A stretch of DNA of 64,000 nt, from positions 15,335,013 to 15,399,012 of the forward strand of contig CM073324.1 of assembly GCA_037043015.1 (NCBI GenBank). The letters run 5' to 3'. The notes beneath the pieces are model-generated. The model searched no databases. It saw only the letters and a program-made list of their open reading frames with translations, and had not been told where the DNA came from. A program made the translations under genes and the position numbers. Of the stretch, positions 11,760 through 24,040 are shown in pieces; position 1 is the first letter of the stretch, and every line of letters starts with the position of its first letter. The stretch comes from Bryum argenteum (lineage: Eukaryota; Streptophyta; Bryopsida; Bryales; Bryaceae).

Positions 11760-12640
11760 TACGTCCTTGGGGTATGTTTAGCCAAAACTTTTTTTTAAAA
11801 AAAAGTGACATAGATGAAAATTAACATAAGCTATTTAGATCTTAACCGTACAAACTCTTAGAAGACTTCTTGTAGATCATGTGGACCAAAATTTGACTCA
11901 CAAGACCTAATAGATTGCGAGATCTTTACATTTTAGCGTGCCAAATAGGTAACAAAAAACTATCATTTTCACTTTGAAGTGAAAACAAAACCAACATGAA
12001 ATTTGCAATCAAAAACTCTCCAGCTTTATCTTTATTTTAACAAATAAATTCATCTAGAAATTATCTTGGCTCAAATAGTAGCCTTGCAATGGTGAAAATT
12101 GCCAAACATTCAACAAAGCTAAAATAGTCCAAAACTACACCTCTTGCACTCAAGTTCCATGCCTTATCTTCAATACATCTTTGATTGGGTCAAGGTTTCT
12201 ACCACTAAAACTAGACTATAATTTGAATTCATCACAACATAGAGTCAAAATCTAATAGTGGATGCAGCAAATATAGGTCCTCAATAATCATCTATTTTTT
12301 CATTTTTTCAATTTAAAACATCATTGCAATTACAATACCAAAGTTATCCTAATCAATAATCTTCCAACAACAAGAAGATGACACTTATGTAGAAAAAAGG
12401 ATTCATGACAAGCTATTTTTGACCTCACATAATACATGCCAAATGTTTGAAAATCCAAAAACAAAAGATGCTTCGACTAAAATGCATGCCATTTGTTCAT
12501 TTTATGGGTATGCAGTTTTTACCACACAAAGTAGATTTCATTTGTGACCCAATCCAAGTGAATATGTCATAAACAGATTCTAGATGAAGAAGTTATGGCA
12601 CTTCAAAGTTTTTTGCCCTTCATCCAAATGTTGTTTTTCG
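11760..12640 (+). repeat. dispersed repeat, copy 1
   Basis: This block is colinear with 18,890-19,890. Shared words include GTGACATAGATGAAAA, TTGCAATCAAAAACTC, TAGTAGCCTTGCAATGGTG, TTGCACTCAA, TCTACCACTAAAAC, GAAGAAGTTATGGC and CTTCATCCAAA, in the same order. The two copies differ by many substitutions and indels, so the duplication is old. No open frame runs through it. It could be a degraded transposon or gene fragment. Confidence 0.75.
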
Positions 12641-13849
12641 ACACTAGGGAGGTTAGGGGTTGATTAGTTGATGCCATGTATTTAATTATAGGATGTCATA
12701 TATTTAACAACCAATATTCTAGTCCAGGAGTTGAAGCATGACGAAAAAATCCAAATCGAGCAAATCCGATATTACACTTATGAGAGTGAGGTTTTGGGAA
12801 AACAAAATAGGGTAATTGGGAAGATGGTAGCAGCTTACGGATCTTCATTTGAGTCAAAGGTTTTGAGATACACCCACTGGAAGGAAGTTCGTGCCTTGAA
12901 GTCACGCAAAACACAACATGGTCATGTTTTTTCCATAGTTTGTGCCTTGAAATTACTCAAATCACAACATTGGTCATGTGTTTTTACAATAGTAGTCATG
13001 TTGCATTCTTTCTATGTTGCACTTTCACATTTACAAATGACTAGTCAACACTAAAATCAAATTTTGGTGTTGAATAGTCTTACAAAAAGGCATGCCCACC
13101 TTTGAATTCCCATATCTCATGCCCTAATTGAGCTATTGAAGTGCTTGAAGCCGTATTCACCTTCTCACATTCCATAGAATAGTCATGTGTTCAAGTTAAA
13201 TACAATTTGCAACAACTGGATCCACTCATTTATAGAACTTTTGTCAAAATAGGGGTAAACCCAACTCCTTGATCGACTTGAATGTTGAGTGTTCATTTTT
13301 TAGTTTGTGTATTCCCACTCTCGTTCGCCAAAACTAAATTTTTGAAAAACCAAAACATTTACATTAGTGATTACACTTTTAACTCATTCGTTATATATTT
13401 TGATTTCTTGTATAAGATATATCCTACAACCTACTTAGTAGATTCATGATTGTCTATTATTTTCATTATATTCATCATCTACTTTGCTTGTGATTTTAGT
13501 GAGAATCAATAATAAAGACTCTTTTGAAAATACCTCCATATCTATTGAAATTCACTTAAGGGGTCTCAAATCTTTTAAAGAACTTCCACATATTTTACAA
13601 TGACAAATAAAATCTTATTTTGAACATATTCAATCATTCTAGAGTACAAGGACAAAGTTGTAATATAGAACCTAAAAAGATTTCAACTGAAATAGATATG
13701 CCTTAAGTCACTAACTTTATTGTTACCTTCCCGACGGTGTTATTCTTTTGAGGTTAAAGCAATGTGTGCAATAACACATTTTAGAAACGCTTTACATGCA
13801 GAGTCAAGGCCAACAAATCTCCAAGCCAATTCACTAACAAATTCTGCCC
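12641..13849. other. AT-rich intergenic sequence, one unassigned open stretch
   Basis: An open stretch at 12,731-13,054 on the plus strand begins with a basic, charged peptide but has no domain I recognise. It follows directly after dispersed repeat copy 1 and may belong to it. Nothing else is evident. Confidence 0.4.
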
Positions 13850-13975
13850 AATTGGCTCCATGGGCTACTTGGAGTACACATTAAACAATCAATAAAGTGG
13901 GGGCCAATTCCCCCATGTGTAAAGCCCTTGGGGTCGATTTGTAAAAGGAAAAACAAAGCCATGGGGCCAATTCAT
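13850..13975. repeat. short interspersed repeat related to 16,435-16,560
   Basis: GC-richer than its surroundings, with words such as GGGGCCAATTC, TGTAAAGCCC and CCATGGGGCCAATTC. The same words recur at 16,435-16,560 (CCATGTAAAGCCCCTCGGG, GAATTGGCCCCATG), partly in the opposite orientation. They look like two copies of one small mobile repeat. Confidence 0.6.
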
Positions 13976-14391
13976 ATTATTAGCTACATTCCATGCTTTT
14001 GATTTGTTCACATTAAAATATTTGAGTGAAATAATGATTGTATTAAAATCAAGCAACGGCCTCTAGGTCATGAATCGGCCTTAGGCATGGCCAAGGTATG
14101 GGTATCACTTTTTGTCAAGACTAATTAGGTGATTTTTGGTTGAAACATCCAAAGTTCATCGTTATTTTCCATTTTTATCAATTACAAAGAGTACAAAATC
14201 ATTTTAAAATATCGTGTATGTACTATGTAATTGGGATCAAGATGAACATTCCTAAGAAAAAAAATTATTCAATTTTTTAATTTTTGGATCATTGAACTCT
14301 CCACAGTAAATTGCATATTGGTGGGATTTGCAGGCATCATGGTGCAAGAATTATTTATTGTTTATTTGTCAAACTAACTATCTATATTACA

Positions 14392-14459
14392 ATACAGGAG
14401 GCTTTGTCTCACACGACGGTTCCGCGCTGGAATCCGTCGTGGAGACTTGCCTCCTGTAT
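14392..14459. repeat. compact GC-rich hairpin
   Basis: ATACAGGAGGC pairs with GCCTCCTGTAT and ACGACGG pairs with CCGTCGT, with GTCTC/GAGAC between them and a short loop around GCGCT. Sixty-eight bases fold into one stem. It is a GC island in a very AT-rich field. The geometry fits a plant microRNA precursor or a very short foldback element; no target was examined. Confidence 0.65.
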
Positions 14460-14761
14460 CCACACAACCAATATTGGAATAGAAAGTAAAAAAACTAGAA
14501 GTAGATTGTAGCTAAATCTATGACTTAGAATTAAAGTAGGAACCCAAAAGTAAAAAGAGTAGGAGTAGACTGTTGGTCTTTTGAGAAAGGAACTTCTCTC
14601 AAAGAGATAAGATTGTTTTAGACCTACGGTTAAAAGATAGGAAGATCTATGCGTTAGCTCTAAAATTGAATATAAAATAAAAAGACTAGAAGTAGTCTTT
14701 AGTTTTTTTAGGTATTTAGATAGTAAAAATATAAAATGTGTTAGAAAGAAATAGGTAGCGG

Positions 14762-15907
14762 ATGTCTTTTGAGAGGTTTGATAGTCTTATTTGCGAGGAG
14801 GTCAATAGTGGTACCACTAATTTAAAAAATTGGATGCTTCAAGTTTTAGATCCTTTTGGTCCCAATTTTGACTCTTTAATGACAAAAATTTCATGGCTTG
14901 ATGCCGAGTTGATGAAATTAGTAATTGAACCTCGTAGGTTAGTACATGGGATAAACAAAGATCTCATTAGATGGATCTTTGTTGCATTTCCTCCCACTCG
15001 ATGCAGGTTATTGATTTGAACGGTAATAGGGAGGTTGCTAGACGTAGCTACGGTGTGATTTTTAAGTGTCACATAATAGGAGTCGATTTCATTCCAAGAG
15101 AAGAGGAGTACGCTTGTAAAGCCTTCATTAGTACTTGTTCATAGAAATAGTTTTCAATCAATGAACATAGAAGCCACAAGTTGTCCTTTGGTCCATCCTC
15201 TATTTATGAAATTATTTGCCATACATCCTTCTAAACCGCATGGATATATGCGATGGTGGAATCTTTGGAACTTTGAGAAGTATGGTCTTGAAGCGCAATG
15301 GAAAATCACGTATGGAGCCGGGGAGTGGATGCGACAATGTGAAGTTGTTTCAACGACTACGAATCCGATTGTCTTGGCACTTTTTATTTGGTATGCTATT
15401 TACGTATAAAAATGGTAGCATACATTGTGATTTGTCTCCGACAACATCTTATTACACAGAGAAGAAGATAATATGTACATAGGTGTTTGTGATTGGGGAT
15501 TTGCATGTAAGATAGAGTTTCCTCTGCTATCCAACTATGCATATCCATCACAAAAAGAATTGGAGCGAGATAGAATAAGACGGCCTTGGGTGGATCCATC
15601 TTTAATGAGTGTTTATGGATCAAAAGTAGCTAAATTTAGTTTAGCTACCGATGTGTATGTTACATCAAGGATAGCATCTTGGATTATAGGGCCTTTTGAT
15701 GAAGACAAAGTGAGATTTCGTCCCACAGATTATGAGATATACACTCATGGCCTATGGTTGCTCAGTAGTGAACCTGCAAACGAACGTTATAATACCCTTT
15801 TACAAAGAGTAAAGGGATTCCAACGGTCAATACCCATTTTGAGGAATGATCCAATAGAGACCATGTTTGAGACCATTGATGTATATTTTATTATTCTAAA
15901 TATATAA
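14762..15907 (+). pseudogene. broken protein-kinase-like gene
   Basis: Kinase landmarks appear in the right order but in different frames. Near 15,030-15,130 a nucleotide-loop-like SYGVIFKCHI is followed by EYACKAF, which holds the beta-3 lysine, and then a stop. At 15,161-15,409 comes an alpha-C/beta-4-like stretch (EATSCPLVHPLFMKLFAIHP). At about 15,416-15,450 SIHCDLSP replaces the HRD catalytic loop, and at 15,473-15,510 VCDWGFA replaces the DFG segment. SLATDVYVTSRIASWI then resembles the F-helix region. At least two frame changes and one stop separate the pieces. An upstream open stretch (14,762-15,019) probably belongs to its N-terminus. HCD for HRD and DWG for DFG suggest an atypical kinase family even before decay. 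The wider gene family is not identified. Confidence 0.7.
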
Positions 15908-16434
15908 ATTCGATATGTATTTTTTAATATTTTCTGTATAAACTTATTTGAAGTTTATGAATGTTTTATAGCTTTAGGCAATCCAAGTTGAACGTGCTCA
16001 ACGGCACGGGTCCCACTAGTTTTATATAATGCACAAGTACATGTAAGTCATATCCAAAAATGGTATCAAAATGTGATCCTTTGATGTATCAAATGATTGT
16101 TTCTTAGGATTTTGTGTCATTAGGACACAACTTACTTTTTCAACTAAGATACCTAATAAAAAATCTTAATATTCTTCAATGCAAATGATTTTTTTTTTTC
16201 TTTGGGTAGGCTATAAGTGCTATAAATTGAAACCACATTTGGTGTTCTCATACTTAACTTTATTTAGAAGATGGACATGTTTGACACACTTGCATGAGCT
16301 GAAATTGTAATGGGGACAACTCTTTTGGACACCCTTAGCTTAATTGTGCCCCCTTACATTCTTGAATCTTACAACTTCTCGAGCGCGGGCCGTGTCATAA
16401 CTTGTCCCCTAGCCATTATAATATAATTTCAGAA
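15908..16434. other. AT-rich intergenic sequence
   Basis: Nothing supportable is seen; there is a T-run near 16,190. Confidence 0.5.
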
Positions 16435-16560
16435 AATTGGCCTTGACTCCCCATGTAAAGCCCCTCGGGCCAATTTCAAGAATTGGACCAATCACAAGGG
16501 AGGATTTGGCCATGAATTGGCCCCATGAATGACTTCGCCCCTCGTGTAAAGCGGCCCAAA
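16435..16560. repeat. short interspersed repeat related to 13,850-13,975
   Basis: Contains CCATGTAAAGCCCCTCGGG, GGGCCAATTTC and GAATTGGCCCCATG, words shared with the block at 13,850-13,975. It includes a local inverted repeat of GGCCAATTC. It is probably another copy of the same element. Confidence 0.6.
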
Positions 16561-17504
16561 GTAGAAGAAAGACCTTACAAAGTTTAGTGTACAAACAAAT
16601 AAAGGAAAGTGCAAAATTTCGCATTCTTGCATTTCTTGCCATTCTACCTTTTTGGGACTTATTTTGAAGTCATTGTACATGTTTCCAAAAATGGTGAACA
16701 AAATCTGGTAGGTGGACCCAACATCCAAGGCGGCTCAATTTCAAAATCTTGAAAAAAATAATCCTTATGTTTGAAACATCTGAGAAAGATGGAAAGGGGG
16801 CAATGGTTGGTGTGGCCGCAATGCCTTTTGAGGAAACCCCCCCTTTAGCCTACCTGAATCCAACCACCGTATGGATAGATTCCAGTCTTTTTTTTCTTTT
16901 TTTTAAACAATCAATCTATCAGTCAATTGAGAGAAATACAATCGTGAACCAAAGTAGCGAGCTACTTGGCGGATCCCAGTTCTTATTTGATACTCCCTCT
17001 GTCCCATTATAATTGTCTAGTAGGTTTTCTCAAATCCATCTCAGAAAGTAGATCCATTATTTTCTTAAATCTGACCCATTCTACACCATTCCCTTAGCAA
17101 GTGCTTCCACATGCACATGTGTGCGTGATTGTGGTGAGTCATGGGGTAAGTCAAGTAAACATTCCTCAAGAATACAACCTAATTCCAAAAGCAATGTGCT
17201 TTCACTATTTAGTGTAGTAGATTGGACCAATTAAAATCATAAATGTTGGCTTTGACTTGAATTAGTAATGAATTTTGGAAGTGTGAGCAGTAGGTGTACC
17301 CACTTCAAAATGTACACTTTGTGTACATTATAATAGAGAAGCTAGAGACTCCTACTAGGATGCCCCCGTGTAGCAGTTCATATATGACACCCAATGGTTT
17401 TTGAGCTTTCTACCTTATGACACCTCTATTGAAGTTGAATAGACTCAACACAAATTGACATAAAATTCAAAGCTCGGTGCAAAAATATTCCCGTGCTTAC
17501 GATA

Positions 17505-17905
17505 GAGTCACTCCTCTTGCTCTTTTTTTCACATCTTTCTTTTTTGTCCGTCACTCCTCTTGCTCATATTTTCACATCCTTCTTTTTTTGTCCATCACTT
17601 CTCTTGCTCTTATTTTCACATCATTCTTTTTTTGTCGGTCACTCCTCTTGCTCATTTTTTTTTTGTCGGTCACTCCTCTTGCTCTTTTTTTTTTGTCGAT
17701 CACTCCTCTTGCTCTTATTTTCACATCCTTCTTTTTTTGTTCGTCACTTCTCTTGCTCTTATTTTCACATCATTCTTTTTTGGTCGGTCACTCCTCTTGC
17801 TCTTTTTTTTCACATCATTCTTTCTTCGTCCGTCACTCCTCTTGCTTTTTTTTTCACATCCCTCTTTTTTTGTCGGGCACTCCTCTTCCTTTAATTTCAC
17901 ATCTT
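17505..17905 (+). repeat. pyrimidine-rich minisatellite
   Basis: About ten units of GTCACTCCTCTTGCTCTT, separated by TTTTCACATCCTTC or a plain T-run ending TTTGTCG. Unit length alternates between roughly 30 and 57 bases depending on whether the CACATC segment is present. All three plus-strand frames stay open because the sequence lacks purines, so the long predicted peptides here are not genes. Confidence 0.92.
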
Positions 17906-18889
17906 TAATTATTATTTTTTTTGTTTTTTTTTTGTCATAGACCTTGTCCATAGCTAGGCCGTTTTGACAACCCATTTATTCTCGAGTGCAATTATAGACT
18001 TTAGGGGCAGACCCATCAATTCAATTTTACAGTGAATGATTATGAAGCGCAGTTAATGTGGGGTCGGTGGCGGTGTGGATGTTATCGAGCCCCCTTTTTT
18101 TTCCGTTTTTACTCCATGCATTCATCAAGAGTTTATGGCATTTTGCATTTGTCTATCCATTTGCGAACAAGGGCATGAATATTGGATCCGTGCATGATAC
18201 ACTCATTAGTATGAACACATGTCTCCAGTCATTTAAAGACCCCGCGTCTTAATTTCAATAATTCCAAATTTCTTGCACTCCATTCCTCACTTTTTTCACT
18301 TTTCCCAGTTGGAGTATAATTTGCATCCCTGACCTCGGCAGTGCATGTCCTCCGCAATCACGTCATCATACTCTCTTACAACATTCCACACGACGTTTTT
18401 CGTACTCGGTAATAGCCCCGTTATGGGGTACGTGTACTTCGTAATCAAATTCTCACTCAATGTGCATGAACAAATTGTCTTACTTATTGGCGACATTTCA
18501 AAATATCAGTCGCAAAATCATTTACTACTAAAAGTGTACTGCGCAATTTATAGCTTTTTGGAAGGAAGAAAAAAAAGCTAAGCATAGGAATTAACGCTGA
18601 TAGGTTACTGTAGAGTAATAGGTCCTAAGTTACTCAATCACAAAAATTAAAAGTGTCCACAATTATTACATTTTGAGTCACTTTAATTGAGTAGTTTTCT
18701 ATAAATTCACGTGACATGAACAATTCCAAATTTAATTGAGTTATAAGTTGATGAGAATGAATTTGAATTTGGAGTCGCTATAGACAATCATAAAAGTCAT
18801 GTTTAATTTTCTAATGATGTTCTATCTTAGAAATTGTTTAGTTGATTTACTTAGCGAGATAGATTTTGACGTTTACTCCTTAAGTTCTA
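17906..18889. other. AT-rich intergenic sequence
   Basis: No gene or repeat recognised. Confidence 0.5.
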
Positions 18890-19890
18890 AACGACCGTGC
18901 CTATTTTCAGTCTGAAAACATATGTAAAAAAAGTGTCATAGATGAAAAGTAAGGTACCTTATTGAGACCTCAATCATGTAATCTTACGGTGGACTTATTG
19001 TAGGTCATGGGACCAAAAATCTTGGTCATGAAGCCTCATAGATCGGGAGATCATATCTATTTGTCGTCAAAACAAACCGCGAAACTTCATCATTCTCTTT
19101 TTTGGTGTGGAAAGTCTATCGATTGCAATCAAAAACTCACCTACTAGAAAAGTTCTTCACTTTCATCTCAAGAATATCCTTGCACCAACAAAAGTCATCA
19201 TTTTTTTTCTTTTTTGGCTCCTATAGTAGCCTTGCAATGGTGGAAGTTGCCAAAAGAAGTAGTGGTCCAAAAATAGACCCTTTGCACTCAAACCTATGCC
19301 TTGTATGCAAAACATCTTTAATCAAGTCAAGAATTCTACCACTAAAACAAGACTCTAATCCATCCCAAAAATAAATTTGTAATCTAACAATGGATGAAGA
19401 AGATATAGCTCCTCAAACCTCATCCATTTTTTTCACTTTTTTCATTGTAGAAACATCATGACAATCCTAATACTAAATGCATTCCAATCAAAAAGCTTCC
19501 AACTTGAAAGTTGTTGAGATCCATCTTAAAATCATACTTGACTGTGTAAAAAAAGAACTATTTTCAATTTCTCATGATCCGCTTGCAATGGTAAAACAAG
19601 CCCGATGTTGGAAATCTCAAAACCAAAAGATGCTGTCACAAAAATGCATTCCATAAACTCATACTTCATTCCATGGGTGAGCAATTTGTATCACATAAAC
19701 TAGACTTGATTCGGGACCCAACCCAAGTGTGGATTGGGAGACGATGCTCAGGGGCACCTATCCTGTGATCTTCCCACTGTTAACCAACATTGCTCTCCAT
19801 GGTCTTGTCAAGAAACGGACTCCAATCCAAATGAAGAAGTTATGGCTCTTCAAAGTTCTCGGCCTTCATCCAAAATGTATCAAAACGAGT
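18890..19890 (+). repeat. dispersed repeat, copy 2
   Basis: Colinear with 11,760-12,640 and in the same orientation. It carries the same ordered words (GTGTCATAGATGAAAA, TTGCAATCAAAAACTC, TAGTAGCCTTGCAATGGTGG, TCTACCACTAAAAC, GAAGAAGTTATGGCTCTTCA, CTTCATCCAAAATG). It holds an extra T-rich insertion near 19,200 and extra bases near 19,740-19,830. Confidence 0.75.
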
Positions 19891-20023
19891 ACAAGGAAGT
19901 CGAGGGATTAATAAAGTGAAGTTGCGTCCGGAAGAAAAGAAAAGCTGCAACGTTTTTTTGTTCACATTTCTGACCATGATGTGTGCACATGGCAGGAGAC
20001 GAGAATGGCACAGCAAGTAGAAG

Positions 20024-20215
20024 TTGACATCAATCAACTATGATGGCAGGGCCGTGCTAAGGCTCCTCCTCGAGGAGCATTTGCCTTGTCAGTTCGTCCG
20101 GGTGTGGATTATCCACGTCAACCCCCGTCTCGTTTATTGGAAGGGGCGCCCTTATGTCAGCCTTGCCCCGTCTCGGAATACGATGGCTACCTCCAAACAT
20201 TTTCAAGCAGCAGCA
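20024..20215 (+). other. GC-richer open segment of unknown origin
   Basis: Two plus-strand frames are open and base composition jumps from AT-rich to near balanced. It could be a relic exon or a retroelement piece. No motif is recognised, and a run of CAG triplets closes it. Confidence 0.3.
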
Positions 20216-21362
20216 GCGATCATCATTATTTCCTTATCTATAAGTTTATGTTGTTTCTGCATCACTCCATTTTCATAGCCCTGACTGCTTGTGATTGCTC
20301 CTATCCGCTTAGTACCATTTGTTTCCCATATTTTATTTTATTTTAATTTTGGATTTTTGGATTTTTATTGACATACGTTGAAGGATTCTAATGGACCACG
20401 GCTTTTGTATCCATTCGCAAGACATTTTCGTTTTAGGGTTTCTTTCATCCTCATATGGAATAATCGTATGCATTTGAGAGAGACGCTTTTTTCATCCTCC
20501 TCCGCATGATAAGTTGGAATGTCTAGTTATCATCATGTGAAATTCAAGACATATCTCGTTCTATTGTTAAGATGTTTTTATAGAACTTGGGGTGAGGGGT
20601 ATTAATAGCTTTCTAGTTGGAAGATTTTGATTCATATAATTATGGTATTGAATTTGCAATGATGTTTCTATCTTGAAAGAAAGTGAATAAATGGATGATT
20701 TTTGAGGCCTTTGAAGGACTCAGAATTTGGCCCATAATTGTACCTCACAAGATTGTAAAGTTGAGAATTGAATATCTTACCTTCGTTTCCATTTATGAAA
20801 CTTATTTTGAGAATGCAGTGTTTTTTTCTCTACTAACGAGTCAAACCATGTAGGAGTAAACCTCATGGTGAACTCATAACAAGATTATTCAAAAATAAAG
20901 AGGGAGTTGTACAGACTTGTGGGTAATTTTTAATTATGTTTTGTCAACTTGAGATGACTAGACTAAGGTCTACTCGACATGTCTCAATTTTGGAATAGTT
21001 AGTTATAATAAACATTCTTGATTTGGAATTGGTTGTCATTAAATAGCAGATTATGTACAACCATATTAGCTTGTTCTGGAATGTGACAATTAAGTCTGGC
21101 CATGCTCATTCAATTCAAACTTTTAAAAATAACATTCAATACTTTTGTTATTCTCCTTGCTTGATCCTAAATTTGTCTCAAAAGCACGTATATTAATAGA
21201 ATGCTACCATCATCTTGGAATGAAGCATGGAACTTCTTTAATGGAACCGTTAGGAATGTCACATGCATCTCATTGTCAATAGGATCCGGCCACTTTGCAA
21301 GATCGAGAGTACCCCGAAAAACAAGGCTTCCTTAAAAAGAATTTGCTACACTTCGAAATATC
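20216..21362. other. AT-rich intergenic sequence
   Basis: No supportable feature. Confidence 0.5.
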
Positions 21363-22108
21363 TTAACCCTGGAACGTCGGAGCCCATAACCGTGCCCTGA
21401 ACTTTGATATGTCTTACTCTGAATCCTCCATTTCGCCACTTTACCTGAAAGTAAAATATTTTATTTTATTTTTCGTAGATGTGATCACATGCTTTTCATA
21501 TGCTGTAAAAATTTCAGATTTTTTTGGGAAAATTTGAAATTCAAGTGAATTTTCAAAGAAAAACCAAAAATAATTCATATCAAATACAAATCACTTTCAA
21601 AAAATCTGAAATTTTTAGAATAAGGGGACATTGTAGTGAAGAATAGCATGGTGTAATCCATGGTTTCGTGTCATGCTATATTTGAAAATTGAGAAAGAGA
21701 CCCTATAGGCATGTAAACTTAAGGTGTCAGTCAATCACTAGATATTAGGAATTTCTTGAAATTCTAACTTGGAGTAGAAACAAGACTTGGTAAGATTCAT
21801 TTTATGAATTGAGCTTGAACTCAAAAGAGATCATTTAGTTGCCTAAATTTGAGACTTAATAAAAGTAGGAAAAAGTTGCAGAAATGCACTTTGTGGTGAT
21901 TTGTTTTTAACCATTCTTTCAACTTTCATACCACATGTGATCTTAGAAAATACCCTAAATGACCTCAAATGAATTCCATGATATGCTATTATCATTCATA
22001 AATCCAATTACAAAAATCACGAATGAAATTCATCCCGCAATAATAGGTTACAGTGAAAATGTTCTGTTCATCGGACATAAAATGGCCGCTCCGACGTTCC
22101 AGGGTTAA
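21363..22108. mobile_element. TTAA-bounded MITE, copy A (746 bp)
   Basis: The left end TTAACCCTGGAACGTCGGAG (continuing with C) is matched exactly, 21 of 21, by the inverted right end at 22,088-22,108. TTAA followed by CCC at both ends is the layout of piggyBac-type elements, which duplicate TTAA on insertion. The interior is AT-rich with no coding sequence, so it is non-autonomous. It lies about 510 bases downstream of the MYB gene's stop codon. Confidence 0.85.
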
Positions 22109-22620
22109 GAATTCAAGATTCTTCCACAAAGAACATGATCCGTTTCCCTAATCGCTGGAATTCCAGAATCGATTCAATAACTCATTACTGTTTTGGACAT
22201 TACCCCAAGTGTAAAGGCATCATTCAGATCAATGTACCTGTGAATCACTACTCGCAGTGATTCAAGCTCCGTAAGATACTTATGCTACTGACTTCAATTG
22301 TGTCAACAAGAAATCCAGACAAGAAATCAGTGCAATGCCTCGACGTACTGCTAGTTCTTGTCAACAAACGCAACTTACAGTAGATTGCAGAATGGGTACA
22401 TCATACAGAGCGTTTGCAACCCCACTATACAGTTGAGGTTTAGTACCACGAACTTGCACTTTGAATTGAAGGTTTATTAACTTACAGGGTCAGAGAAACC
22501 CTTCAATTAACCGTTGAAGTCGTAACTTGAGAACTCATCGATGAAATTGTAGTGCAATATGCTAGTCACAGAGAATAGATACAGAACTATGGATACAGGA
22601 GTGAGCAATGGATTGTCAAA

Positions 22621-23791
22621 TTAGTTTGCAGATTGCTGCACTCTACAAAGCTCCAGGTTATACTCAGCTACATCGTACAAGGTGTGGCAAGTCTCGAGGC
22701 GGCCAGGATGACCAGATTCGCCATAGCCGGTCTCGCCGTAATGAATGTAAGAAGTTGCAGGGTGGGGATTCTGAGCCATGTTCATGTGCCACAGGGGCTC
22801 CCCGTGACAGTCCCACAGAGGCTCCACTGAGAGAATGGAGGTGGGCGACATGGGGTTGATGCACTGGGAGCTTCCACTGTGGTTGTCATCTTGACTGGAA
22901 GAACTCGGCGATTCCGCCGCTTGGAAACTGCCTGGGGCCACGTTCCAGAATTGCTGCGACCTCTGCACGAATTCATGTGGTATCAGTGGCGGCCTCGAGG
23001 TATCGAATTGTGTTGCTGCCGCTCTCCAGGAGCTCAGAAACGACGATGAATCTTCGACTCGCTTGGAGCTCGAGCTGCTGCTGCACAGGCGCGCCTCAGT
23101 CTCCATGCGCACCCTGTCCCACTGCGACATGTGACTCTGAGCTGATGACACCAAGCCTGTCTGGACCTCCAGATCGATCGTATCCGTCGACGACCTGCAG
23201 GGCTTGTGTGTCACTGGATCGATCCCTAGTTGCAGTAGCCGCTTCTTCAGATGCGTGTTCCAGTAGTTTTTGATCTCGTTGTCAGTCCGCCCCGGCAAAT
23301 GCGCTGCTATCGTCGACCATCTACACATTACACAAATCCACATCAGCGACTTACTTTCGTAGACTGTAGCTAGCTAGTAAGAGCACTTGGATCGATGCAG
23401 TTACCTGTTTCCGAGGATTGAGTGCACGTGAACAATCATCTGGTCTTCAGCATCGGAGAATCGACCTCGCTTGATATCAGGCCGCAGATAGTTCGTCCAT
23501 CGCAATCTACAGCTTTTGCCACACCTCAACAAACCTGCACAATCATGTTTGCAACTTATCAATACCGAAATTTGCATTCACACATTCAACCGTGACATTC
23601 TTCAAAACTGAACATCGATACCCACCTGCATTCTTCGGGAGAGCTCGCCAACTCCCGTGACCGTGCTGTTGAATGTACGCGACTAATTTGCGATCCTCAT
23701 CTGGAGTCCACGGTCCTCGTCGAAGAACCGTCTGCTGCTCAACAGCAGCAGTAGCGGCAGGAGGATCACTACAACACGGCGCTCGTCCCAT
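22621..23791 (-). CDS. R2R3-MYB transcription factor
   Basis: A DNA-binding regulator of the plant R2R3 class. Three minus-strand exons, 23,626-23,791, 23,405-23,534 and 22,621-23,320, join in frame to 331 residues. The protein opens with MGRAPCC, the signature start of many R2R3-MYBs. R2 (about residues 24-75) has the W residues in [15 protein letters not shown] and LRWTNYL. R3 (about 76-127) has RW and NYW, with I in the usual position of its first Trp, as is normal for plants. The intron positions, within R2 after PKNAG and early in R3 after GNR, are the common ones. Between MGRAPCC and the repeat lies an unusual alanine-rich insert of about ten residues. The C-terminal half is Ser/Asp-rich and low complexity, likely an activation or regulatory tail. 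Subgroup not assigned. Intact. Confidence 0.95.
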
Positions 23792-24018
23792 TGCTCAACG
23801 CGTCCAGACAGAGCTACGATTGTAACATATATACACTGAACTGTACACTCTGGACACTCCACGCTCGCAAGAGCGAGTGTCAGAGCGAGCTTGGGTCTCA
23901 CCACATGCGATGCGCAGTCGCAGACTGGCAAGCCGGAACTGAAGATTGGAATATAGCAGCATTAGCTAGCTACACTACTAGATCCGATGAGTAGTTGTAT
24001 ACATGACACTCACGGACT
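23792..24018 (-). promoter_or_regulatory. putative MYB promoter
   Basis: Upstream of the MYB start codon on the minus strand there is a TATATA word at about 23,828-23,834. It lies only about 38 bases from the ATG, which would imply a very short leader. Farther up are direct and inverted GCGAGC/GCTCGC words near 23,860-23,890. Promoter assignment is by position only. Confidence 0.35.
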
Positions 24019-24040
24019 ATGATTACTGTACAGTAATCAT
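24019..24040. promoter_or_regulatory. 22-bp perfect palindrome with GTAC core
   Basis: The sequence is its own reverse complement over 22 bases; its central 18 are GATTACTGTACAGTAATC. It lies about 230 bases upstream of the MYB start codon. GTAC is the core recognised by plant SBP-domain (SPL) factors, and a palindrome suits a dimer, but binding is inference. Confidence 0.6.

Noticed and set aside
17477-17945. Three overlapping long plus-strand ORFs rich in Phe, Leu and Ser
   Set aside because: They arise from a pyrimidine minisatellite with no stop codons in any frame.
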